Shown here piece by piece: positions 36,795 through 44,948 of a DNA stretch of 64,000 nt (positions are counted from its first letter, which is position 1; each line of letters opens with the position of its first letter). Source of the DNA: Telmatobacter sp. DSM 110680 (GTDB lineage: Bacteria; Acidobacteriota; Terriglobia; Terriglobales; Acidobacteriaceae); contig NZ_CP121196.1 of the NCBI RefSeq assembly GCF_039994875.1, positions 5,022,001 to 5,086,000 of the forward strand, given 5' to 3'. Made by a program: the position numbers and the translations under genes. The notes under the pieces are model-generated. The model had not been told where the DNA came from. It saw nothing but the letters and a program-made list of their open reading frames with translations, and did not search any database.

Positions 36795-37813
36795 TGCCTT
36801 TTGACAAAAATATCCTTGGGGCAAATTGCGTGCACACCCACATTTCCGTCCACAAGTTGGGTAATATCGATGTCCACTGCCACACTGGTTAGCATATAGG
36901 CGTCGTCGCGGGAGAGGTGCTTCTCTGTAACCAGGAAGTCGATCATGTTGCGTACGGCCATCTCGGTAGCCGTTTTCAGATCGGCACTGAATCCCATGCT
37001 GATGTAGCTGGTAGGGGTTTCGGCGCGCGGCCAGAGAAGGTGCTGGTCTTTGTGGACCACAAAGCGAAACGTGCCCGTCAGGAATGTCTCCAGCGCCGTG
37101 ATATCGACCTCGCCGTTGCCTTGTCCGGCATGGCCGTCGCCGGTTTCAAAAAGCGCTCCTGGGGCGTGGACGGGGATGAAAAGCGTAGTCCCGGCTACTA
37201 ATTCCTTGTTGTCGATGTTGCCCGCATGCATCCACGGCGGAGCGCTGTCGTAACGCCCGGCCGATTCAGGAGGAGCCACGCCCATACTGCCAAAGAAAGG
37301 GTGAAGAGGAATGTCGATACCTGGAGCGAAGTGGGCAATCATCTTCTCGCGATCGAGGGGAATAATCTTGCGCCGCCCGTAAGGAAAGTCATTGGGCAAG
37401 AATCCGCGTCCGACCGAGAATCCGTTGCAGGCGAACGGCACGTCAATGTCGATCTTTACGATCTGGACCTCGAGAACATCTCCCGGCTCGGCCTCGGCGA
37501 TCGCGATCGGCCCGGTGAGGATATGTCCTCCAGGGCCGCGATCCTTGACCTGGTCGTAGATCGTCGCGTTATAAGCGGGAATGTCCTTGGCTGCTACACC
37601 GCCAGCCTCGAGCCGGTCGTTCGGTCCGCAGGTGGAGAGGGTTTGAATGCGCACGGTGTCGCCAGAATGAACGGTCAACACGGGCTTGGCCTTCGACCAG
37701 TAGTAACCCCACGCAACGGTTGAGGGAGTTGCCGGCAAAAACGCCGGACCTGTTTGCGCAGACGCAGTTTCAGTTAAGACTGCAACCATCGCAAGAAAGA
37801 CTAAAAAACGCAT
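36791..37813 (-). CDS. Exported acetamidase/formamidase-family protein
   Basis: The 340-residue protein has a signal peptide (FLVFLAMVAVLTETASAQT), unusual for cytoplasmic amidases. The FmdA/AmdA fold is clear: TVAWGYYWSKAKPVLTVHSG, GDVLEVQIVKIDIDVPFACN, and ALFETGDGHAGQGNGEVDIT. Family members hydrolyse acetamide or formamide, but homologues with signal peptides are uncharacterised. It heads the operon with hemE (four-base overlap ATGA). A link to haem metabolism is suggested only by this arrangement. The substrate is unknown. Confidence 0.9.
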   Translation of the reverse strand: MRFLVFLAMVAVLTETASAQTGPAFLPATPSTVAWGYYWSKAKPVLTVHSGDTVRIQTLSTCGPNDRLEAGGVAAKDIPAYNATIYDQVKDRGPGGHILTGPIAIAEAEPGDVLEVQIVKIDIDVPFACNGFSVGRGFLPNDFPYGRRKIIPLDREKMIAHFAPGIDIPLHPFFGSMGVAPPESAGRYDSAPPWMHAGNIDNKELVAGTTLFIPVHAPGALFETGDGHAGQGNGEVDITALETFLTGTFRFVVHKDQHLLWPRAETPTSYISMGFSADLKTATEMAVRNMIDFLVTEKHLSRDDAYMLTSVAVDIDITQLVDGNVGVHAICPKDIFVKRQ

Positions 37814-38010
37814 GAGTACACCCCGACATTAGGATCGCTATGATTCCGCTGGAAGTACTTGATAGGACGGCTTGAAAGCTGCAGAGGAGATGATGAATCG
37901 AGATGAATTCTACCCATCTGAAGGGGAAGATGGGAAAATGCAGCGGCTGGTCAGCACCCGAACAAGCTTTACCTGGGTGATGACATATCTAATAAAACCG
38001 TAACCTCGAC

Positions 38011-38268
38011 TTACAAATGCAGGGTCGGCCATTTGCCCCCGACGCGCTTTAATTCAAACGTCCTCCCATGCACTTCGAGTGAATAAGTTCCATCCGGCGG
38101 GCTCTGTGAGGCCTCGGTGATGCGCAGGCTGGTCCATACGGATACGCTGGGTTTCTCATGAGACAACCTGGTCACGAGCGCTACGGTGCAATCACCTTCG
38201 AAGGCATCCCCTCTTAGAATGCCGCGGAGATGGTCGGTTGTGTGCTTCTCTTTCTTGCCCTTCTCCAT
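38011..38268 (-). CDS. Small hypothetical protein
   Basis: The 85-residue protein starts at an ATG with AAGGAG three bases upstream. Sequence is polar at the N-terminus (EKGKKEKHTTDHLRGILRG) and beta-rich later (CTVALVTRLSHEKPSVSVWT, YSLEVHGRTFELKRVGGKWP). There is no signal peptide. I do not recognise it. Strong ribosome-binding site and fair amino-acid balance support a real gene. Confidence 0.6.
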   Translation of the reverse strand: MEKGKKEKHTTDHLRGILRGDAFEGDCTVALVTRLSHEKPSVSVWTSLRITEASQSPPDGTYSLEVHGRTFELKRVGGKWPTLHL

Positions 38269-38466
38269 ACGCTCCTTTTGGATACGAACCCTTAGCCTTG
38301 AGCAGAACGAACCGGTACGATTCCCGGTTTCGGCTTATCTTACTTCAACCGGCCGCAGCCTCGGAATTCTCGAGTCCTGACGGCGTAGCATTATAGATAA
38401 TCCGCTGAAATGGCCCATCCGGTCCCGGTATCAATAAGGGCCCAGTTCACGACAATGCACTCTCAC

Positions 38467-39129
38467 TTACGAAACTGTGATCGGATAATCCAGGTTGAAA
38501 GGGAAGATCAATTCCGCCTCGGTCGCGACCGGCTTGCCGTTGACTGTAGCCGGCTGAAAGCGCCAGGTCTTCACAGTTTCCAGCACAATCTTGTCCAACC
38601 GGTTGCCCAAACCCTTCACGAGGTTTTCGCTTACAACCTGGCCAAAGGCGTCGACACTCACGTCTACAACGATCTTCTCTTCCGACGACGGAAGCAGCGA
38701 CCTGTCGCTGACCGGCGGATGAGGCGAAAAGACCGGGAACGCGGGATGAATGTCCTGGGCATCACTTCCGTTGCCGGTTAACGCTGTCGAAGACCCATCG
38801 CCATGATGAGGAGTTTTAGTAGAGCCGCCACCCGACTTTTTGAGCGCCGGGACTTGCATCGGGATGTCAGTCTTTTTTGCTGCGTCGGTGTTGGGCGTAG
38901 GTTCCTGGGTGTGCGCCGCGAATTGAGAAACCGGCAGGGTGATTCGGATCGCATGAGAGCCACCAGAAAGAGCTAACTGCGCAACCACCTGCGTCTTAAC
39001 AGGTTCAATGATCCTGATGGTGGGTCGGGAACCGAATAAGAGCGCAAAACAAAAGAAAGAAGCGCGCAGGGCGAGGGAGAACGTAATCGCGCGTAATAGG
39101 CGTCTTGAACGTTCGGCTGGAGATCGCAT
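38467..39129 (-). CDS. TonB-like energy transducer, C-terminal TonB domain
   Basis: ATG at 39129 has GAGG six bases upstream; the frame is open upstream, without coding character. The 220-residue protein has one N-terminal membrane anchor (AITFSLALRASFFCFALLFG) and a Pro/Thr/Lys-rich linker. The C-terminal TonB fold is at about 155-215: VVDVSVDAFGQVVSENLVKG, VLETVKTWRFQPATVNGKPV, ELIFPFNL. TonB couples inner-membrane proton-motive force to outer-membrane receptors. No exbB/exbD is nearby; a receptor gene is far away at 63262. Confidence 0.88.
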   Translation of the reverse strand: MRSPAERSRRLLRAITFSLALRASFFCFALLFGSRPTIRIIEPVKTQVVAQLALSGGSHAIRITLPVSQFAAHTQEPTPNTDAAKKTDIPMQVPALKKSGGGSTKTPHHGDGSSTALTGNGSDAQDIHPAFPVFSPHPPVSDRSLLPSSEEKIVVDVSVDAFGQVVSENLVKGLGNRLDKIVLETVKTWRFQPATVNGKPVATEAELIFPFNLDYPITVS

Positions 39130-39368
39130 CTTGACCTCGCCTGGGGAGATTCGTGAGTTGATTGTCGCATAAACTTGCAAATTCGAGTGTTTCAACCTAA
39201 CCCGTGCACTTACACAGTTAGAGGGGTCGAGACCGGTATCGGTCCCGGTGGCAAGTGACGTTAGGAATGCGCGGAGCGAATTCAGAGTGCCCTTCGTCAC
39301 TAAGAAATACTCGACTTTCGATATACTGGGGTCACACAAAACTCTTCATTCATGGTGGTGCCTGTCTC

Positions 39369-39725
39369 TTGCGTTTTCTAACAAGAAGCTGGAAGTTTGT
39401 TGAAGTGGTGGCGTTGTCCTCAGCGGCGGTCTTGCTGGTTGGCAACACTGGGTTTGCTCTTCGTTGCAAGGTAGACCAGCACCAGATGGATAAGCTAGTG
39501 AACTTTGCTGTCCAGCGCCAAAATGCGTGCCAGCGACTGGGTTTACTGTGGGAAGCCGATGACCAGGAGCGGCAATACAAGCCGGGAACCAGTGCGGGCA
39601 CGAACGAGACGATAGGGCCGATTGCCGGGTTTGTTATGGATGTCACGGAAAACGAGTTTGGCCACGCGCAAGGTCAATGTCATGCGGTCAAGGCGAGCTA
39701 CAGAGAACTTGTAGCCCAGTATTAG
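39369..39725 (+). CDS. Hypothetical exported protein
   Basis: The frame is open from 39255, but the first 38 residues have little coding character. TTG at 39369 gives 118 residues with a signal-like start (SWKFVEVVALSSAAVLLVGNTGFA). The mature part has three Cys and is rich in Gln/Glu (VDQHQMDKLVNFAVQRQNAC). No family is recognised. The start and even the gene are uncertain. Confidence 0.45.
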   Translation: MRFLTRSWKFVEVVALSSAAVLLVGNTGFALRCKVDQHQMDKLVNFAVQRQNACQRLGLLWEADDQERQYKPGTSAGTNETIGPIAGFVMDVTENEFGHAQGQCHAVKASYRELVAQY

Positions 39726-39837
39726 GGCTGACCGGACATTGATCCAGTTCTAACTCGCTCGAATCCAAGTCCTTGGGGAACATTGCGATAAACGGTATTC
39801 TGTTTCCTCCGCGACCTTCAAGTGAGCGAAACCACGA

Positions 39838-42558
39838 CTATTCGCTCCGCAGTGTTTCCAACGGATCGGCGAGCGCGGCGCGCCGAGCGGGGATCAACGT
39901 GGCGAGAGAACCGCTTAGTGCGAGTACGACGCTGGCTGCCACGATGGCCAGTAAGTTGGCACTGACCGAGCCGTAAAGAAAATGGCTGGCTGTACGCACC
40001 GCGAGAACAGATAAAACTGCACCAGGAAGAATTCCTGCAAGAAGGATGCGCGCTGTTTGCCCGACGATAAGCATCTGAATGTGTCGGCGCGTGGCTCCGA
40101 GGGCAATACGGATGCCGAACTCGCTTTTGCGGCGCGCAGTACGCGATGACATGACCCCATAAAAACCGATGGCGACAAGCAACAGCGTTAGGCTCGCATA
40201 CACCCCTGCGAGCCGGGCAAGAAGTTTCTCGGTACCGAGGTTGCCATTCAGTTCGATGGCGAAGGGGACGATTTCATTGATGGGCAGAGTGGGATCGACT
40301 TCGTGAAGCGCCTGAAGAACGCGATCGGATAATTGCACGGGGTCGCCGACGGTGCGTACGCGAATGGAATGGACGGGCGCGGGATTCTGATCATTGCTCA
40401 TGTAGACGATGGGCGGGGCATCCTGCTGAGGGCCGTTCACGAGTGCATCCGCCACTTCACCTATGATCAGGAACTTGTGGTCATTCGGAGCGGGTTCGTA
40501 ACCGACCCATTGGCCAATTGGGTCGGCATCTCCGAAGAGCTGGCGCGCATAGGAGCGGCTGATGATGGCGACAAGTTGCGTCTTTTGGGTATCGGCAGGA
40601 GTGAAATCGCGTCCGCGCAAGAGCGGGATACCAATGGTGGCGAAGAAGCCGGGGCCAACATGATCTTCCTCTCCATGCACCTGACCATTGGTCAGGTCGC
40701 TGCGACCATGAACGTAGAGGGCCGTATTCCAGATTCCCTGCAGGCTGCCGCGCATTTCAACTGCTGCGCTGCGCACACCGGGTAGAGCTTGAAGACGCTG
40801 CTGCATCTGGCGTAGCAGAGCAGGAAGACTCTCGCGGTTATCGACGTACCTTTTCTGCTCCATGTCGATGTGAACGGAGAGGACGTGCTCGCGATCCATG
40901 CCGACGTCGACGGTCTCCCAATGGACAAGCGTAGCGGCAAAACAGGCTGACATGGTGGAAAGAAGGAGCGACAGACTGACTTGCGCGGCTAGCAGTAGAT
41001 TTGATCTCCATCGCTGGCTTGCGGTCTGTGAGACGCCAGCCACCTTCGCTCGCGAACCTGCCGCGTGCGCAACGTTGCCTCGTATAAAGAAGAAGGCAGG
41101 AAGAACACTGAAGGAAAAGAACGAAAACAACATTAGCGCGATCCCGAAGCTAGAGACGAGCAGATTTGGATGCAGATCGATGGTAAGAAGCCATCCGCGA
41201 CTAGACGCCCAGCGAACAAGGATGGCGCTGGACAGGCGGCCAACGACGAAAGCGAGTACCGAGCCGACTACGACGACAATGGTGTCTTCGAGAACGATTT
41301 GACGCAGCAGCCGACCACGACTTGCGCCGAGAGCCAGACGGACGCCCAGTTCGTGAGCGCGCGTATGAAGTCGGGCCAATTGGAGATTCGCAAGATTCAA
41401 GCATCCGACAAGAAAAATAGAGGCGGAGAGCGCCATGAGCAGCACAAGAGGAGCTGAGAATGTTTGGCGGATGCCACCGTGACCATGATTGGCCGGTACG
41501 AGTTCGGTCGTTGCGCGCAGTCGTGCGGCTTTGACAGGGAGGTCGGCCGTAGCTTCTGTCATCAGGACACGATCCTGCTGAAAGGCATGGTCCCACCGGG
41601 CGATGACGGCAGCGCGATGGCTGCGAGGGATGCGCGCCGTAAGCGTGAGCCAGAAGATGGTGGGCTGGTTATACCAGGGCTTGCCGAGCGTGACGTCGTG
41701 GCCGGGTCCAAGCGAGTCAAACCCGGTGTCGAATCCGCCGGTGCTTTGGAGTGCGAGAGGGACCCAGATATCGGGTGCGTAGCCTGTGGAGAGGCCGAGA
41801 AAACGCCGGTGGGCTACGCCGATCACGACGAAGGGACGGCCATTGAGCAGCATGCGTTGGCCGACGGCCTGCTGTGCGGAGCCAAAGGTGTTGCGGGCAA
41901 AGTCGAAGCGAAGAACAGCGGGCCACTCGCCTTGCTGCTGGCTTGCATCAGCCTGAATAAAGAGCCGGCCAGCTGCAGGAGTAACGCCGAGCCCGCTGAA
42001 GTAATTGTCAGAGACGAGCTCGCATGAAAGTTTGGTCACGGCGCGATTGGGAAGCTCAAGATCAGCCTGGCCCGAGTCGGCGCTGGCGATCAGTGGAACG
42101 TCAGGAGTGGATGCGCGAAGCCGCTGGTAGGCGGGATAGGAGACCATCCAGTCTTCATCGAAGGGCGTGAGCGCGGCGTGAACGCCCACAAGATCTTCAG
42201 GATGAGCGACCGGCAGGTCGGCCAGGATCACACTATAGAGAAGTTGGAAGACACCCAGGTTGGCGCCGATGCCGAAGGCCAGCGTAAGCAGCGCGGTTGC
42301 GGTAAATGCGGGAGAGCGGCGAAGCTGGCGAAGTGCGTAGCGGAAATCGTGAAGCAGGTTTTCCAGCCACAGCCAACCCCAGCGATCGCGCGTGATGTCC
42401 TGGATGAGAGGCACATTGCCGAATTCACGAAGGGCCGCAGCGCGAGCATGTGCGGGATCTTCTCCGCGAGCAACACGTTCGGCAATCGCCATTTGCAGAT
42501 GCGACTCAAACTCTTCGGACAGGTTTACTTTGGCCCGGTCCCACCGCAAGAGTCTCAC
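39838..42558 (-). CDS. ADOP-family permease, MacB/FtsX type (copy 2)
   Basis: GTG at 42558 overlaps the upstream padR stop (GTGA), the same coupling as in copy 1. The 906-residue protein has the N-terminal segment LSEEFESHLQMAIAERVARG and FGNVPLIQDITRDRWGWLWL, then RRSPAFTATALLTLAFGIGA, and repeated FtsX-type membrane units: FLVGCLNLANLQLARLHTRA with VRLALGASRGRLLRQIVLED, and YGVMSSRTARRKSEFGIRIA near the end. No ATPase lies beside it. It is similar in layout to copy 1 but clearly diverged; the substrate is unknown. Confidence 0.93.
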   Translation of the reverse strand: MRLLRWDRAKVNLSEEFESHLQMAIAERVARGEDPAHARAAALREFGNVPLIQDITRDRWGWLWLENLLHDFRYALRQLRRSPAFTATALLTLAFGIGANLGVFQLLYSVILADLPVAHPEDLVGVHAALTPFDEDWMVSYPAYQRLRASTPDVPLIASADSGQADLELPNRAVTKLSCELVSDNYFSGLGVTPAAGRLFIQADASQQQGEWPAVLRFDFARNTFGSAQQAVGQRMLLNGRPFVVIGVAHRRFLGLSTGYAPDIWVPLALQSTGGFDTGFDSLGPGHDVTLGKPWYNQPTIFWLTLTARIPRSHRAAVIARWDHAFQQDRVLMTEATADLPVKAARLRATTELVPANHGHGGIRQTFSAPLVLLMALSASIFLVGCLNLANLQLARLHTRAHELGVRLALGASRGRLLRQIVLEDTIVVVVGSVLAFVVGRLSSAILVRWASSRGWLLTIDLHPNLLVSSFGIALMLFSFFSFSVLPAFFFIRGNVAHAAGSRAKVAGVSQTASQRWRSNLLLAAQVSLSLLLSTMSACFAATLVHWETVDVGMDREHVLSVHIDMEQKRYVDNRESLPALLRQMQQRLQALPGVRSAAVEMRGSLQGIWNTALYVHGRSDLTNGQVHGEEDHVGPGFFATIGIPLLRGRDFTPADTQKTQLVAIISRSYARQLFGDADPIGQWVGYEPAPNDHKFLIIGEVADALVNGPQQDAPPIVYMSNDQNPAPVHSIRVRTVGDPVQLSDRVLQALHEVDPTLPINEIVPFAIELNGNLGTEKLLARLAGVYASLTLLLVAIGFYGVMSSRTARRKSEFGIRIALGATRRHIQMLIVGQTARILLAGILPGAVLSVLAVRTASHFLYGSVSANLLAIVAASVVLALSGSLATLIPARRAALADPLETLRSE

Positions 42559-42911
42559 CGCTGCATCTCCGGCTCCATGATCGCGGCGATAGCGCGAACC
42601 AATTGAAGCCACCGCTGGTGGTCAGCGGTGAGTTGCTTTTTGCCGAGGACGGTGAGTTGGTAATACTTGGCGCGTTGCTTGCTTTCTGTGAGCTTCCACT
42701 CTGACTCTACCCATTTCTGCCGTTCGAGACGGTGAAGAGCGGGATAAAGAGATCCGGTCTCCACGTTGAGTACTTCGGCGGAACGGGTGCGGATCTGTTG
42801 TGCGACGGCGTAACCGTGCATAGGCTCGCAGCGCAATGCCTGAAGGATAAGCATGTCCAGCGTTCCCTGGAGGAGTTCGATCCGGTTTTGGTACTTTGAA
42901 CCTTCGGCCAT
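42555..42911 (-). CDS. PadR-family transcriptional regulator (acidobacterial type, copy 2)
   Basis: The 118-residue protein starts at ATG 42911 and reads EGSKYQNRIELLQGTLDMLI, matching copy 1 from its fifth residue. The winged-helix motifs are LQALRCEPMHGYAVAQQIR, LNVETGSLYPALHRLERQKW and KQRAKYYQLTVLGKKQL. No Shine-Dalgarno sequence is seen: the 25 bases before the ATG are an operator-like palindrome, so translation may be leaderless. It overlaps ADOP 2 by four bases and follows the VWFA-related gene by 49 bases. Confidence 0.93.
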   Translation of the reverse strand: MAEGSKYQNRIELLQGTLDMLILQALRCEPMHGYAVAQQIRTRSAEVLNVETGSLYPALHRLERQKWVESEWKLTESKQRAKYYQLTVLGKKQLTADHQRWLQLVRAIAAIMEPEMQR

Positions 42912-42936
42912 ATGGACGTAGACATTCTACGTCCAT
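42912..42936. promoter_or_regulatory. Perfect 25-bp palindrome before padR 2
   Basis: ATGGACGTAGA at 42912-42922 and TCTACGTCCAT at 42926-42936 are exact complements around a 3-base spacer CAT. The inner 13 bases are GTAGA-N3-TCTAC, as before padR 1. On the minus strand the palindrome contains TAGAAT (five of six matches to TATAAT) and ends at the start codon. It is a likely PadR operator overlapping the promoter. Confidence 0.65.
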
Positions 42937-42960
42937 TCATCACAAGCCGTCCATTGGGCG

Positions 42961-44772
42961 TTAGTGACTTCCGCCGGGTTGCGGAGCAGCAGGTCGAAGT
43001 GCGGATTGAGGAACCTCAAGTGTTCCTGCACGATTGGTGCTTGGGTCGTAGACGCCGGCACGGAGATAGACGTCGCCTGGCGGCATATCAAAATCGAAGT
43101 GGAATGGAATGCCTGAGCTCGTCGCGATTCCCATCTGATCAGGTCGGATCGCAAGGTTGACGGAGCGGACGAGCCAGTTAAGACTGCCTCCGCTCTGGCT
43201 GTATGCAACGAGCGCAACCTCAACGGGTGCGCGACGAACTCCATCGGGACCCTGCACCAGATTCAGATTTTGTGGCGAGAGAAAGAAGCGCACGCTGTAC
43301 CGCTTAAACGGCGGTTTGAGAGCTGGGTTGTCCCCATCGGGAGGCGCAGCGTCGAATTTGGTGGTGTCGGGTTCGACCAGGAGTCGGAAGTGGAGATCGG
43401 CGAAGTTGGGCATACCGCGATCCATCAGCGGGCGGAGCGGATCTTTTGCGGGCTCCGCGGATGCGGTCTTGATCTCGCCCGGCGTGCGTTCGAAGTAGTT
43501 GCGGTGATAAGAGAGCTTGTAGTTTGCATCCTTCAGATGAACAGTGATTTTGCGTTCGCGTCCGATTTCTTTTGGATCGGTTGGCGTATAAGCAACGGTG
43601 TAGTAGCTGGAGCCGTTTTGGATGTCGTCAGCGAGGGCGCCTTTGAGGTCGTTGTTGTGCATCGCCTTCCCGCCTGTTGCATTGGCCCAATTCTCTGACG
43701 AGATGAACGCGAAGTACGGATCATTGGGGGCAGCGGTGCCAGCAAGCCCGGTAGTTCCCGGTACAAGGCTGCCTCCTGAGTCCTGACCTGCACCCCCGAT
43801 ATCAGCATTCGGAGCAGAAACCCCGCCAGTATCGATCGGATAGACAGAGACTCGTGCTGCGGCAAGGGCGTCAATTGTCTTCTTTATCTGGTCTTCATAT
43901 GGGCAGCCAATTTTGGATGAGGTTATCCCGGGGAGACAGAGCGGAAAGGACCCTACAAACCAGATGAGATTCTTGCGCCCGGGAACGGCAGAGACGTAGT
44001 GGGCTATGGCCTGAAGCGCATCGAGCGTAATGAGAAGTTGTTGATTTTTTTGTTCCGCTGTTGAAGTGGCAAGAAAGTCCTGCAGGTCAGCGATCATCTG
44101 GGCGAGTTGAGCACCGCCATTTGCTCCTGGACCACCGGGGTCTGAGGTCATCGTAGAAAGATTATTGAGCGACGTCGTTTGAGTAGCGAGTTCGTTCGGG
44201 GTTGCTTCAAGCGCAACCTCGGTGGGTTTGCCGGCGAGTTTTTCAACCGAAGCACGCAGAAGGGTCGCATCGTCTGTGAATCCCTGGATGATGCGAAGAC
44301 GGTCGCCCAGCAGAAACACGCCAACACGGATCCCGGGTGGTATGGTGCCCAGGTATTTGACGATCCGCTGCCGCGCGTACGCCTGATCCTGAATGGTCGT
44401 GTTGAGGGCATCCATGAGCAGAATGTTGATGGCCTGATTAGGTTCGGTCGTGGGCACATTAGTAAAAGTGTTGGGGGGTAGAGGTGGAGCGGGTTGCACA
44501 GGGGCGGACGCGGAAGGAAAATGCGGTTCAAAGAACTCGATGGCCTGGGGTTTGCCGTTTTCTAGTATTTCGAAGTCTTCTTTATGGAGGCCGGGGACGG
44601 CAGTGCCCTTCTTGTCAGTAACGACAATGTCGACCAGCACGTTGCGCACATTGATCTGCAGCGGTTCGCTCGTAGGCTCATTGTTTTCGGTTTGTGCAAA
44701 ACCGAGCGAGGGAACGAGAACGGTGGAGACAATGGCAATAAGGGCAACAGCCGGAGTTCGGAAGCTGAGCAT
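42961..44772 (-). CDS. Exported VWFA-related acidobacterial protein (copy 2)
   Basis: The 603-residue protein has a signal peptide (VALIAIVSTVLVPSLGFAQ). The family core is clear: QINVRNVLVDIVVTDKKGTA, VPGLHKEDFEILENGKPQAI, then the A-domain: INILLMDALNTTIQDQAYAR, GRKNLIWFVGSFPLC and ARVSVYPIDTGGV. A Gly/Ala/Asn-rich loop is inserted at about 300-345. Unlike copy 1 it lies immediately upstream of a PadR-ADOP unit. The function is unknown; export is likely. Confidence 0.9.
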   Translation of the reverse strand: MLSFRTPAVALIAIVSTVLVPSLGFAQTENNEPTSEPLQINVRNVLVDIVVTDKKGTAVPGLHKEDFEILENGKPQAIEFFEPHFPSASAPVQPAPPLPPNTFTNVPTTEPNQAINILLMDALNTTIQDQAYARQRIVKYLGTIPPGIRVGVFLLGDRLRIIQGFTDDATLLRASVEKLAGKPTEVALEATPNELATQTTSLNNLSTMTSDPGGPGANGGAQLAQMIADLQDFLATSTAEQKNQQLLITLDALQAIAHYVSAVPGRKNLIWFVGSFPLCLPGITSSKIGCPYEDQIKKTIDALAAARVSVYPIDTGGVSAPNADIGGAGQDSGGSLVPGTTGLAGTAAPNDPYFAFISSENWANATGGKAMHNNDLKGALADDIQNGSSYYTVAYTPTDPKEIGRERKITVHLKDANYKLSYHRNYFERTPGEIKTASAEPAKDPLRPLMDRGMPNFADLHFRLLVEPDTTKFDAAPPDGDNPALKPPFKRYSVRFFLSPQNLNLVQGPDGVRRAPVEVALVAYSQSGGSLNWLVRSVNLAIRPDQMGIATSSGIPFHFDFDMPPGDVYLRAGVYDPSTNRAGTLEVPQSALRPAAPQPGGSH

Positions 44773-44948
44773 GATTTGCGCCTCGAATGTGACTAAGAAC
44801 TATAGCATTAGACGGTTGTCGCGGCGGTGATGGATGCATCGATTTTCTGGAATGACGGTGCCAATTTGAGGGAGGAGGGCGGGTGTGGTTCACTGATGGA
44901 GGTCCTTAGACTGCGGTAGTCTTGCCCTTCAGGAGAATCCAGCCCAAC

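Noticed and set aside
37814..38010. Riboswitch or other structured RNA upstream of the acetamidase-hemE-hemH unit
   Set aside because: I could not find a stem pattern or known conserved box in this stretch.
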